From Anaerocolumna sp047777345 (GTDB lineage Bacteria; Bacillota; Clostridia; Lachnospirales; Lachnospiraceae), in the NCBI GenBank assembly GCA_047777345.1, contig JBKEEJ010000004.1, positions 173,540 to 237,539 on the forward strand: 64,000 bases of DNA, written 5' to 3'. Positions 1-9,300 of the stretch are shown one piece after another. Position numbers and translations under genes: made by a program. Under the pieces are notes generated by a model. The model had not been told where the DNA came from. It did no database searches and saw nothing but the letters and a program-made list of their open reading frames with translations. Position 1 is the stretch's first letter, and the number at the start of each line of letters is the position of its first letter.

Positions 1-729
1 ATTTTTATGCCACGAGATACGATTATTACTGTTATTAATTTAGCTACATGTTTAAATTGTCCGGATAGGGAAATTCACCCGACGGATATGACCATTGTAA
101 CTAGTTTTAATAAGATTAATGTAGCCTTTCATGTTCATGGAGTAGTCGGTATTCACCGTATTTCATGGGAAGACATTCATAAACCGGATGAAACAATTCA
201 TGCAATTGCAACTGGAATAGTCAAAATCGATGAAAGATTAATTGTAATGCTTGATTTTGAGAAAATAATAACGGATATAAATCCAGAAACCGGTTTGAAA
301 CTTTCCAATATTGACCATTTTGGGCCTAGAAGCCGTAATGAGGCACCCATTTTGGTTGTGGAAGATTCACCGCTTCTTAGTAAACTCATTACGGAATGTT
401 TGGTAAAAGCCGGTTATACCAATCTGATCAGTACGGAAAATGGCCTGGAGGCATGGCAGAAACTAACAAGGTACAAAGAAGATCAAGATGTTGACAAAAA
501 AGTAAAATGTATTATTACCGATATTGAAATGCCTCAGATGGATGGCCATCATTTAACGAAGTTAATCAAAACAGATCCGGTACTTAAAAATTTACCGGTT
601 ATCATTTTTTCATCTTTAATTAACGAAGAAATGAAAAGAAAAGGTGAATCGGTAGGAGCTGATGCCCAGGTATCAAAACCGGAGATCGGGTCACTGGTGG
701 AAATAGTTGATCAGTATGCATTACAGTAA
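1..729 (+). CDS. cheV: Chemotaxis coupling protein CheV (5' end outside window)
   Basis: This is the C-terminal ~240 residues of a CheW-like adaptor fused to a receiver domain; CheV couples chemoreceptors to CheA and is tuned by phosphorylation. The reading frame is open to base 1, and family members are about 300 aa, so the start lies upstream; the ATG at 7 is internal. Counting from that ATG, the CheW-like part covers about residues 1-110 and the receiver about 112-238. The receiver keeps the acidic pair E119-D120, the phospho-acceptor D172 in a TDIEMP motif, the S/T position in IFSSL and K224 in SKPE, so it should be phosphorylatable. No other chemotaxis gene is in the window. Confidence 0.9.
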   Translation: MFMPRDTIITVINLATCLNCPDREIHPTDMTIVTSFNKINVAFHVHGVVGIHRISWEDIHKPDETIHAIATGIVKIDERLIVMLDFEKIITDINPETGLKLSNIDHFGPRSRNEAPILVVEDSPLLSKLITECLVKAGYTNLISTENGLEAWQKLTRYKEDQDVDKKVKCIITDIEMPQMDGHHLTKLIKTDPVLKNLPVIIFSSLINEEMKRKGESVGADAQVSKPEIGSLVEIVDQYALQ

Positions 730-825
730 AGACATTTTCCCACAGACAGTCTGGTAAAGCTAATCCGCTTGCTTTTATTTCCATAATCAAGTAAAATATC
801 TATCGAAATAGAAGGAGTGGTACGG

Positions 826-2475
826 ATGGCTGTATGCAGAGTCTGTAGGAAAAAGATTCCCGATAATCAAGAATACTGTAAAGAGTGTTTTGAAAAGTAT
901 CAAAAGAAGATGGATGAATCTTACCTGGACAGCTTGTTAAAATCGATTCAGCCACCGGAAAAATTATCTTCAAATACCACCAACAGGAATCATGATTTAT
1001 CTGATTCCAGGGATAAATCATTATTACTTAACAACAAATCACAAAATATTATGGAGCAGGATGAGAGAATATTGAAAAGAGAGTTTAATAAAGAAAATGA
1101 ACTGAATACGAGTACAGATGATGATATCTTGTCAATGCTGCAGGATTATCCGGATGATAATAAAAGTGATGATGTTGACGGCCTTGATTTCTATTTTGAT
1201 ACGGATGATGACGTTGGAATGGAAGATACTGACGAGGACTTACTTGCATTACTGGATATGATTTCTGCACAGGATGAGACCAAATCAGACAATAGTAACA
1301 TATTGGCTGAGGAGGAGAAAAAGGACAGAAATCATGAAAGTACGAAAGATAAACACTCCGATGAAGATTTGACAGACAGTACTATACTGTCTATTGATAA
1401 TTTATCTTCGGAAGTATCCGAGAGTATGAAGGAAGATTTGTCGCAAGAAGAGAAAAAATCCAATACCAGTGATGTGGGTGACATATTCTCGGATGTATTA
1501 AATGCAGTAGATACATTAAGTGATAAGGATCAGGCTGCTTTTGACAAGGAAGTTCCTTTGCCAACCGATAAAGAGAATGTGAAACAGGAAAATAGCCAGG
1601 CAAAGAAAGATAAGAACAGTAAAAAAGGTCTGTTTAAGAAAAAAGGGAAGAAAAAAGAGAAAAAACAGGCTGGTAAGGATAAAACGGAAGTCATTCTATC
1701 CGAAGATAATGAATCTGAAAAAAACGGTGAAGATGTAAAGGAAAAAAAGAATAAAAAAGTTAAACCGAAAAAAATAAAAAAGAAAAAAGCAGGCTTAATT
1801 TCTGAAAACAAAGAAGAGGATTTCGCTGATACATCAACAAGCGAACCGAAAGTTAAACAAAGTAAGAAAGTAAAAAAATTACATAGCAAAAAGAAACTTA
1901 AGACGAAGGAAAATAAAGCAGCAAATGAGAAGCCAAATGAAGTCCTTGCCGGTACCGAAAACCATGTCAAAATTAACAAAGCGGCTATAATTTTTGTGAT
2001 GACCTTTTTTATTTTATTAGGCGGGGTTATAATAATTGGTACGAATTTATATTCATATTCATTGAATATAAGAGGTGCCAGTACTGAATTTTCCAGGAAA
2101 AGATATGAGGAAGCATACAACCGGATTTATGGTCTTGATCTAAGGAAAAGTGACCGGAAATTATATAATAAAATAATGACGGTAATGTATGTTAAAAAAG
2201 AGCTGAACTCATATAAAAATTATATGGATATTAATATGTATCCTGAGGCACTGGACTCTTTGCTAAAAGGATTAAAGCGTTATGACCAGTATATAGACAA
2301 GGCGAAAGAACTTGGAATCAAGGACGATTTGGATAATGTAAAAGAGCAGGTTTTGACGGAATTAAAGACACAGTTTGATATGACAGAAGAAGAGGCTGAC
2401 AAAATAAATAGCAGCAAAGATCAGGCAAAATACAGCATTAATGTAATAAAAATGGCTAAAGCAAAGAAAAATTAA
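826..2475 (+). CDS. Zinc-ribbon, lysine-rich single-pass membrane protein of unknown function
   Basis: I do not recognise a named family. An upstream GTG at 817 is in frame, but it sits inside the ribosome binding site GAAGGAG (811-817); the ATG at 826 is 8 bases beyond it and is the better start (549 aa). Visible parts are an N-terminal CxxC...CxxC zinc ribbon (about residues 5-22), a long acidic/serine-rich linker to about 250, a lysine-dense segment (about 255-375), one transmembrane helix (about 387-410, IIFVMTFFILLGG) and a helical C-terminal domain of about 130 residues. Topology is inferred: ribbon and linker in the cytoplasm, C-terminal domain outside. The charged linker may bind nucleic acid or acidic partners; that is speculation. 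It stands alone and ends at a hairpin. Confidence 0.75.
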   Translation: MAVCRVCRKKIPDNQEYCKECFEKYQKKMDESYLDSLLKSIQPPEKLSSNTTNRNHDLSDSRDKSLLLNNKSQNIMEQDERILKREFNKENELNTSTDDDILSMLQDYPDDNKSDDVDGLDFYFDTDDDVGMEDTDEDLLALLDMISAQDETKSDNSNILAEEEKKDRNHESTKDKHSDEDLTDSTILSIDNLSSEVSESMKEDLSQEEKKSNTSDVGDIFSDVLNAVDTLSDKDQAAFDKEVPLPTDKENVKQENSQAKKDKNSKKGLFKKKGKKKEKKQAGKDKTEVILSEDNESEKNGEDVKEKKNKKVKPKKIKKKKAGLISENKEEDFADTSTSEPKVKQSKKVKKLHSKKKLKTKENKAANEKPNEVLAGTENHVKINKAAIIFVMTFFILLGGVIIIGTNLYSYSLNIRGASTEFSRKRYEEAYNRIYGLDLRKSDRKLYNKIMTVMYVKKELNSYKNYMDINMYPEALDSLLKGLKRYDQYIDKAKELGIKDDLDNVKEQVLTELKTQFDMTEEEADKINSSKDQAKYSINVIKMAKAKKN

Positions 2476-2489
2476 TACTTTGCAAGGGG

Positions 2490-2528
2490 GCATAAAGAGT
2501 TTTGCATCATTGCGGTGACTCTTTATGC
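2490..2528 (+). terminator. Hairpin after the zinc-ribbon membrane protein gene
   Basis: A perfect 11-bp inverted repeat (2490-2500 with 2518-2528, GCATAAAGAGT) with a 17-base loop lies 15 bases after the stop codon. The following T-tract is weak, so termination is inferred from position. Confidence 0.5.
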
Positions 2529-2586
2529 TTATTCTATAATTGGATTCCATAATTATGACAGGCAGTAATAAGAAAGGTATGGTATA

Positions 2587-3192
2587 ATGATTGCGATAAT
2601 AGACTATGATGCAGGAAATTTAAGAAGTGTGGAAAAAGCGCTTAACCATATAGGAGAAAATGCCGTAATAACAAGAAATCGTAAGGAGTTGTTAGAAGCA
2701 GAAAAAGTAATATTGCCAGGAGTCGGCTCCTTTGGGGGTGCTATGGAAAAACTTAAGAGTTTTGGGCTGGTGGAAACAATTAAGGAAATAGTAGATATTG
2801 GCAAACCTTTCTTAGGTATATGTTTGGGATTACAGTTATTATATGAAAAAAGTGAAGAATCGCCGGGAGTGCCAGGATTGGGTATACTAAAGGGGGAGAT
2901 TTTTCGAATACCGGATAAGGAGGGAATGAAAATTCCCCATATGGGATGGAACTCATTGGAGATTAAGCCAGGTTCCAGGCTTTTTAAAGGTATTAATAAT
3001 CAGTCATATGTATACTTTGTTCACTCCTATTATTTAAAAGCAAAAAATGAAGGGGAAGTAGTAGCTACCACGGAATATGGCACGTTAATCCATGCATCCG
3101 TTGAAAAAGACAATATTTTTGCCTGCCAGTTTCATCCGGAAAAAAGCGGTCAGGTTGGCCTTACCATATTAAAAAATTTTGCAGCATTATAG
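2587..3192 (+). CDS. hisH: Imidazole glycerol phosphate synthase, glutaminase subunit HisH
   Basis: HisH hydrolyses glutamine and channels ammonia to HisF for imidazole glycerol phosphate formation in histidine biosynthesis. The 201-aa length is typical. The class I amidotransferase triad is visible: C79 in GICLGLQ, H183 in FHPEKSG and E185. The N-terminal IAIIDYDAGNLRSV motif is classical. The gene is followed after 9 bases by hisF, which forms the heterodimer partner. No other his gene is in the window, so this is a detached his pair rather than a full operon. Confidence 0.96.
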   Translation: MIAIIDYDAGNLRSVEKALNHIGENAVITRNRKELLEAEKVILPGVGSFGGAMEKLKSFGLVETIKEIVDIGKPFLGICLGLQLLYEKSEESPGVPGLGILKGEIFRIPDKEGMKIPHMGWNSLEIKPGSRLFKGINNQSYVYFVHSYYLKAKNEGEVVATTEYGTLIHASVEKDNIFACQFHPEKSGQVGLTILKNFAAL

Positions 3193-3201
3193 GAGGAAAC
3201 C

Positions 3202-3963
3202 ATGTTTACGAAAAGAATTATTCCTTGCCTTGATGTACATAATGGGCGTGTGGTGAAAGGTATCAATTTTGTAAATTTACGTGATGCAGGCGATCCGGTG
3301 GAAGTAGGAGCAGCTTATGACAGGGCAGGCGCCGATGAACTGGTATTTTTGGATATAACGGCTTCATCTGATGCAAGAAATATAAAGCTTGATATGGTGC
3401 GAAAAGTGGCGGAAACCGTTTTTATTCCATTTACGGTTGGCGGTGGTATCCGCAGTATAGATGACTTTAAAATGATTTTAAGAGAAGGGGCAGACAAGGT
3501 TGCGGTCAATACCGCTGCTATTTTAAATCCATCCCTTATTGTGGAAGCGGCGGATAAGTTTGGCAGCCAATGTGTGGTAGTTGCCATTGACGCAAAACGC
3601 AGAGAAGACGGATCCGGATGGAATATATATAAAAACGGAGGCCGGGTTGATATGGGAATTGATGCGGTGGAATGGGCAATAAAAGCAAACGAGTTGGGTG
3701 CCGGTGAAATTTTGCTTACCAGTATGGACCGTGACGGTACAAAAGATGGCTATGACCTTGAATTGACCCGAACCATATCTGAAAATGTATCTGTTCCGGT
3801 AATTGCCTCCGGCGGAGCAGGTAAAATGGAACATTTTTATGATGCTTTAACTGTTGGCAAGGCAGATGCCGTTTTGGCAGCATCCCTGTTTCATTATAAA
3901 GAAATGGAAATAATGGATTTAAAGAAATATTTAAGAGATAAGGGAATCAGCGTAAGGATGTAG
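3202..3963 (+). CDS. hisF: Imidazole glycerol phosphate synthase, cyclase subunit HisF
   Basis: HisF is the (beta/alpha)8 barrel that joins PRFAR with ammonia from HisH to give imidazole glycerol phosphate and AICAR. It is full length (253 aa). The two catalytic aspartates are present: D11 in PCLDVHNGRVVKG and D130 in VAIDAKRR. Phosphate-binding GGGI and ASGGAG loops are also visible. The start has an AGGAGG site just after hisH, indicating co-transcription with it. Confidence 0.97.
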   Translation: MFTKRIIPCLDVHNGRVVKGINFVNLRDAGDPVEVGAAYDRAGADELVFLDITASSDARNIKLDMVRKVAETVFIPFTVGGGIRSIDDFKMILREGADKVAVNTAAILNPSLIVEAADKFGSQCVVVAIDAKRREDGSGWNIYKNGGRVDMGIDAVEWAIKANELGAGEILLTSMDRDGTKDGYDLELTRTISENVSVPVIASGGAGKMEHFYDALTVGKADAVLAASLFHYKEMEIMDLKKYLRDKGISVRM

Positions 3964-3986
3964 ACATAAAAGAAGGAGTAATTGAT

Positions 3987-4661
3987 ATGAGCGCTATTAC
4001 AAATGATTGGTTAGAGGGAATTGGCGAAGAATTTAAGAAAAAATATTATGCAGACCTTTATCGTTTTGTTCGTTACGAATATAACCATTATGTGGTTTAC
4101 CCCAAAGCAGATGATATATTCAATGCATTTCACTTAACACCTCTTAAAAAGGTTAAAGTCGTAATAATCGGCCAGGACCCCTATCACAATGAAGGTCAGG
4201 CACACGGTTTATGCTTTTCGGTTAAGCCAGATGTTGAAATTCCCCCGTCTTTGGCTAATATATTTAAGGAATTACATGATGATTTAGGCTGTAAAATACC
4301 AAATAACGGCTATCTTGTTAAATGGGCAAAGCAAGGCGTATTATTGTTAAATACGGTACTTACTGTCAGAGCCCATCAGCCAAACTCGCATCAGGGAAAA
4401 GGATGGGAGCAGTTTACGGATGCCGTTATTCAGGCGGTCAATAAGCAGGACCGGCCAATTGTATTTATTTTATGGGGAAGGCCTGCGCAAATGAAAAAAG
4501 CAATGTTAACAAATCCAAAACATCTTATACTGGAAGCTCCTCATCCAAGCCCTTTATCGGCTTACAGAGGATTTTTTGGAAGCAGACCTTTTAGCAAAAC
4601 CAATAAATTTTTAGAAGAACACGGCGTCGAGCCCATAGATTGGCAAATAGAAGATATATAA
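3987..4661 (+). CDS. ung: Uracil-DNA glycosylase (family 1)
   Basis: Ung removes uracil from DNA in base excision repair. The 224-aa protein has the water-activating motif GQDPYHN (catalytic D64) and the DNA-intercalation motif HPSPLSAYRGFFG (H186), both intact. A GAAGGAG site precedes the ATG, and it starts 23 bases after hisF, so it probably shares the hisHF transcript. No SOS-box-like sequence was noticed in front of it. Confidence 0.97.
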   Translation: MSAITNDWLEGIGEEFKKKYYADLYRFVRYEYNHYVVYPKADDIFNAFHLTPLKKVKVVIIGQDPYHNEGQAHGLCFSVKPDVEIPPSLANIFKELHDDLGCKIPNNGYLVKWAKQGVLLLNTVLTVRAHQPNSHQGKGWEQFTDAVIQAVNKQDRPIVFILWGRPAQMKKAMLTNPKHLILEAPHPSPLSAYRGFFGSRPFSKTNKFLEEHGVEPIDWQIEDI

Positions 4662-4732
4662 TTACAAAATCAGGATACATACTATTTTTATGAAAGATTC
4701 ATATTGAACAGGACCTTTTGGAAAACTTAGGC

Positions 4733-4761
4733 TTGACAAATAATGTAACAGTTATTATAAT
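4733..4761 (+). promoter_or_regulatory. Sigma-A type promoter of the T-box transcript
   Basis: TTGACA (4733-4738), a 17-base spacer and TATAAT (4756-4761) match the housekeeping consensus exactly. It sits just upstream of the T-box leader. Confidence 0.85.
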
Positions 4762-4849
4762 ACAATACAACTAATTTGATCGCTGTTAAATCAGTAAAAT
4801 TTATGGTTTAAAATGTACTATTATATAGTTAATGATATAATAAATAATA

Positions 4850-5137
4850 TGAAAAGCTGTGACGAGAACAAGTAGTAATCAGAAAGCCAAACAGAAAGTT
4901 ACCGGTTGATGAGAGGTGCCTGGCAGACTGATTTATGAATACATCTCTGAGCTTCACACCGAACACTTTGGTAAGTAGGCTGTGACGTATTCCTGCACAC
5001 GTTATAGTGCTAGAGTATCACCCATTTTTTCAGTGGAGTACTCGAAGAGGTAGGCAATGTGAGTTGTCTATAAATAAAGGTGGTAACACGGGAGCATACT
5101 CTCGTCCTTTCAAAACAGGAAGGACGGGAGTTTTTTT
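4850..5137 (+). promoter_or_regulatory. T-box riboswitch leader with tyrosine specifier
   Basis: T-box leaders read uncharged tRNA and switch between a terminator and an antiterminator. Here the stem I AGTA element is at 4871-4874. Facing it, GAA followed by TAC (4940-4942) and A has the arrangement of a specifier loop, giving a tyrosine codon. The conserved T-box sequence (GGTGGTAACACGG) is at 5079-5091. It is followed by a terminator: a 14-bp stem (5098-5111 with 5118-5131) and seven Ts. The next gene is a short S4-domain protein and not a full tyrosyl-tRNA synthetase. The specifier assignment is by motif arrangement, not by folding. Confidence 0.9.
5098..5137 (+). terminator. T-box regulated terminator
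   Basis: A 14-bp stem (5098-5111 with 5118-5131), 6-base loop and T7 run form the terminator half of the T-box switch. The left arm overlaps the region that would pair in the antiterminator. Confidence 0.85.
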
Positions 5138-5272
5138 CAATGGGAAATGCCTTGTTGCTGTAAAGTGTTAAAGAATGCCTTTGCCAGAGCCTATGTTCCT
5201 TATGTCGCAGGACTGAATTTGCAAAAGGAATGAATATAAGAAAAAAATAAATACAGAATGGAGAGAAAGATT

Positions 5273-5566
5273 ATGAGAGAGGATAAGAAAATTTTTTCAA
5301 AAAGTACCAATCAAATTGACAGAGAAGAAGAGCTTTGGAATAAACAGCTTATTATCGAACTGGAAAAGGACAGAATCATTGACATTATACCGCTGTTAAT
5401 CAGGGAAAAGTATGTTTCAGGCGAAAGTGAATTCCGCCGTCTCATCAGTCAGGGAGAAATTTGTATTAATGAAGAAACTCTGGTAATGGATGACCTGGAT
5501 ATGGTACTTGCCTGTGGTGATATCCTAAAAATCGGAAAGGAGAATTTTATTAAAATAATAAAGTAG
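5273..5566 (+). CDS. Free-standing S4 RNA-binding domain, resembling the TyrRS C-terminal domain
   Basis: The protein is about 97 aa. An in-frame ATG at 5258 lies before the GGAGAG site (5260-5265), so the ATG at 5273 is the likely start. Residues about 35-97 look like an S4 domain: a helix with SESEFRRLISQGEI, then INEE, then GDILKIGKENFIKI. This is the arrangement at the C-terminus of tyrosyl-tRNA synthetase, where S4 binds the tRNA. Nothing of the catalytic domain (HIGH, KMSKS) is present, and I see no synthetase remnant in the 136 bases between the terminator and the gene. The Tyr T-box upstream supports derivation from tyrS. It may be a functional RNA-binding regulator or the relic of a deleted synthetase; the frame is intact. 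Confidence 0.75.
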   Translation: MREDKKIFSKSTNQIDREEELWNKQLIIELEKDRIIDIIPLLIREKYVSGESEFRRLISQGEICINEETLVMDDLDMVLACGDILKIGKENFIKIIK

Positions 5567-5593
5567 GATACTTTTATAATCGGCCACATCAGA

Positions 5594-5619
5594 AAATGCC
5601 AGTACTGTTACTGGCATTT
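5594..5619. terminator. Bidirectional hairpin between convergent genes
   Basis: A perfect 11-bp stem (5594-5604 with 5609-5619) with a 4-base loop has an A-run at its left foot and TTT at its right foot. It lies between the S4 gene and the convergent deacylase gene and could serve both strands. Confidence 0.6.
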
Positions 5620-5637
5620 ATGATATCCGATATTATC

Positions 5638-6117
5638 CTAATCATTTTCAGGCCAATCTTTACATACGTCTACCCATCCGGAAGCATTAGAGTATTTTAC
5701 CAGTTCTTCCAAAGAAAGTTTAACGGCACTTTGCCCGTTGCCTCCCGCCGGATAGACCGTTTCAAACCGTTTTAGGGATACGTCGAGGTAAACCGTTACG
5801 TCTATAGGAACGGCAAAGGGGCATACCCCGCCCGGCGCATGTCCGACATATGTTTCTACTTGTTCGCCGGGTATCATTTTCGCTTTCTGATTAAATGTGT
5901 TCTTATACTTTTTATTGTCTATTTTAGCATCTCCTGCCGTAACGATAAGTATGGGCTTATCGTCCACAAAAAATGCCATTGTTTTTGCAATTTCCTTTGC
6001 CTGACAGCCAATGGCTTTTGCAGCTTCTTCAACGGTTGCGCTGGACTTTTCAAGTGCAATAACCCGTTGCCCCAATCCGGCTTTTTCAAAATAATTTTTA
6101 ACCTTTTCGAAAGACAT
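5638..6117 (-). CDS. YbaK/EbsC-type aminoacyl-tRNA deacylase
   Basis: This 159-aa protein belongs to the YbaK/ProX editing-domain superfamily, which hydrolyses mischarged tRNA (typically Cys-tRNA-Pro or Ala-tRNA-Pro). Recognisable blocks are the N-terminal EKSSATVEEAAKAIG helix, the AKTMAFFVDDKPILIVTAGD strand pair, and the GHAPGGVCPFAVP loop that is typical of YbaK. Substrate specificity cannot be read from the sequence. An AGGAGG-like site (GGAGGCAAAAG) precedes the ATG. It faces the S4-domain gene, so two tRNA-related genes sit together here. Confidence 0.88.
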   Translation of the reverse strand: MSFEKVKNYFEKAGLGQRVIALEKSSATVEEAAKAIGCQAKEIAKTMAFFVDDKPILIVTAGDAKIDNKKYKNTFNQKAKMIPGEQVETYVGHAPGGVCPFAVPIDVTVYLDVSLKRFETVYPAGGNGQSAVKLSLEELVKYSNASGWVDVCKDWPEND

Positions 6118-6282
6118 ATCTTTTGCCTCCTTGCTTGTTGATTATATCCAGTATAAAGAAAGAACTTGGATAAGTAAAATAAATATTTATGATATTAACA
6201 CGGAGAAATAATTTTATCAATATCATAATTAAGTGTTATAAATATGACTGCCAATTGTCTTATTGATTGTAAGATACAGAAA

Positions 6283-6336
6283 GGATCTGCCCAGTGACAG
6301 GATTACCTTGAACTATCCTGGCATAAAAGCAGATCC
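6283..6336 (-). terminator. Hairpin downstream of the activase gene
   Basis: An 8-bp perfect outer stem (6283-6290 with 6329-6336, GGATCTGC) encloses a second possible stem (AGGAT 6299-6303 with ATCCT 6315-6319). It lies about 30 bases past the stop of the large minus-strand gene. No clear T-run follows on the minus strand, so a terminator role is inferred from position only. Confidence 0.4.
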
Positions 6337-6366
6337 ATATTCAAATCCATGATTCAATTTTAAAAA

Positions 6367-9300
6367 TTACATATTTTTCATGGCTGTGGCCAACATTAAT
6401 TTAATACGGTTTAACTGATTTACTTCACTGGCACCCGGATCATAATCCACCGCCACAATATTGGAGTTTGGATAATGGAGGCGCAGCTTTTTAATAACAC
6501 CTTTACCAACAATATGGTTGGGCAGACATGCAAAAGGTTGGGTACATACGATATTGTTTACACCGGAATGAATCAGTTCCACCATTTCACCGGTTAAAAA
6601 CCAGCCTTCTCCTGTCTGGTTGCCAATGGATACAAAAGGCGACGCATATTCGGCCAGCTTCTGAATAGGTACCGGAGGGGTGAAACGGTTACTTTTTTCC
6701 AAAGCAATTCTGGCTTCCTTTCTGCAAAATTCCAGCGCTTTTATTAACAGATTACTGATTGTGGCGGAAGATTTCTTAAATCCTAAGTATTCAGCCTTAA
6801 AGTTGCTGTTATAGAAAGAATACATAAAGAAATCGATTAAATCAGGTACAACTGCCTCTGCGCCTTCTGCTTCCAGTAAATCCACCAGATAATTATTGGC
6901 TGCCGGTAAAAACTTAACCAGAATTTCACCGACAATTCCTACTCTTGGTTTCTTAATATCCCTTAATGGCAATTCGTCAAATTCTTTTACAATATTGCGT
7001 ACGTTGCGTTTAAATTCGCCCCATTTACCGTTGGTTACGGATACTTTGCATATTTCGTTCCATTTGTGATATAAAGCATTGGCAGATCCGGGTTCTGCTT
7101 CATAAGGTCTGGTACGGTAAAGTACGCGCATAAACACATCGCCATACACTAAGGCTTGGGCGGCACTGATTAACAGTTTCGGGGTATACTTCATACCCGG
7201 ATTTTTTTCAAGGCCGGTGACACTAAGTGATATAACCGGAATATGACCCATACCTGCTTTTTCAAGAGCTCTCCGGATAAAATTAATATAATTGGTGGCA
7301 CGGCAACCACCGCCGGTCTGGGTAATCATTACCGCCACTTTATTTACGTCATATTTTCCGGATAACAAGGCTTCCATAATTTGTCCCACAACCATCATAG
7401 ACGGATAGCAGGCATCATTGTTAACGTATTTTAAACCTACGTCTACGGCATTACGGTTGTCGTTACTTAATATTTCCACATTATAACCATGAGCCCTTAA
7501 GGCTGATTTTAATATGTCAAAATGGATTGGTGACATCTGAGGGCACAAAATAGTGTAGTCTTTACGCATTTTCTCCGTAAATATTACCCGCTTGTAAGAG
7601 TTGGACACAACTTTTGGACTTACCACGTGTTTACGTTCCCTGTCTCTTACTGCAGATAATAGAGAACGGATACGGATTCTGGCAGCGCCTAAGTTATTTA
7701 CCTCATCGATTTTTAATACGGTATAAATTTTGCCGGACTTGGTTAGAATGTCATGTACCATATCGGTTGTTATGGCATCCAGGCCGCAGCCAAAGGAATT
7801 TAACTGGATTAATTCCAGGTTTGGCATGGTTTTTACATAGGATGCCGCTGCATACAACCTGGAGTGATACATCCATTGGTCAACTACAATGAGGGGACGG
7901 TCCACTTTACCCAAATGGGAGATGCTGTCTTCCGTCAATACGGCTACGCCGTAGGAGGTAATTAATTCCGGTATTCCATGATTGATTTCCGGATCCACAT
8001 GATAGGGACGTCCTGCTAACACAATACCTTTTCTGCCGGTTTCTTTTAAATAAGCAATGGTTTCTTCGCCTTTTCTTCTTATATCTTCCCGTTCCGCTTC
8101 CATTTCAAGCCATGCTTTATGAACGGCCGCTTTTACTTCTGCTTCTGTGGTATCCGTTAAACCCTTCATAATTTCCACTAACCGTTTTCCGATAATTTCT
8201 TCGCTTTCAAAAGAAAGGAAAGGGTTCTGGTAATTAATATTTCCGGTACGAAGTTCTTCCACATTATTTTTTATATTTTCACTGTAAGAAGAAACAATAG
8301 GGCAGTTGTAGTGGTTATTGGCCCCTTGGATTTCTTTCCGTTCATAAGGAACGCTGGGGTAGAAAATAAAGTCCACACCTTGCTTTATCAGCCACATAAT
8401 ATGTCCGTGGGCAAGCTTGGCAGGATAACATTCCGATTCGCTGGGAATGGATTCTATGCCAAGTTCATATATTTTTCTTGTGGACTGAGGTGACAAAACC
8501 ACTTTATAGCCCATTTCCGTAAAGAAGGTAAACCAGAAAGGATAATTTTCATACATATTTAAAACCCTTGGTATACCAACTTTTCCTCGAAATGCCTTTT
8601 CATCGGGAAGCGGTTCGTAAGAAAAAAGCCGTTTTAATTTGTATTCAAACAGGTTCGGTATATTTTCCTTATTCTTTTCTTTGCCGATTCCACGTTCACA
8701 GCGGTTACCTGTTATAAATTTACGTCCGCCGGAAAAACGATTAATGGTTAACTGACAGTTATTGGTACAGCCTTTGCATCTTGAAATGGAGGATTCAATT
8801 TCAAGTTCATTGATTTTATCAATGGGCAACATGGTGGTTGCTTCACCGTTATAATGTTCCCTGGCAATTAAGGCAGCACCAAAAGCACCCATAATACCGG
8901 CTATATCGGGGCGAATTACCTGGCAGCCTACCAACAGTTCGAAACTTCTTAGAACTGCCTCATTATAGAAAGTTCCTCCCTGAACTACGATATTTTCTCC
9001 CAAATCTTTTGGATCCGTGATTTTAATAACCTTATAAATGGCATTTTTAATAACGGAATAAGCAAGACCGGCAGAAATATCAGCTACGCTAGCACCTTCT
9101 TTTTGGGCCTGCTTTACCTTGGAATTCATAAATACCGTACATCTGGAACCCAAATCAATGGGGTTTTTTGCAAACAAAGCCAGTTTGGCAAAATCGGCCA
9201 CTTCATAATTCAAAGATTTGGCAAAAGTTTCGATAAAGGAACCGCAGCCGGAAGAACAGGCTTCGTTTAACATAACGCTGTCAACGGAATTGTTCTTGAT

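Noticed and set aside
1530..2120. Long minus-strand frame rich in Phe/Ser/Leu
   Set aside because: It is the complement of the lysine-rich linker of the plus-strand protein; its Phe/Ser/Leu content follows directly from AAA/GAA codons, and it has no ribosome binding site.
2529..2540. hisH promoter at TATAAT (2535-2540)
   Set aside because: No usable -35 at 16-18 bases; the nearest TTG lies too far away.
5638..6141. Plus-strand frame (from 5839) opposite the YbaK gene
   Set aside because: Cys/Phe-rich complement of a gene with clear family motifs.
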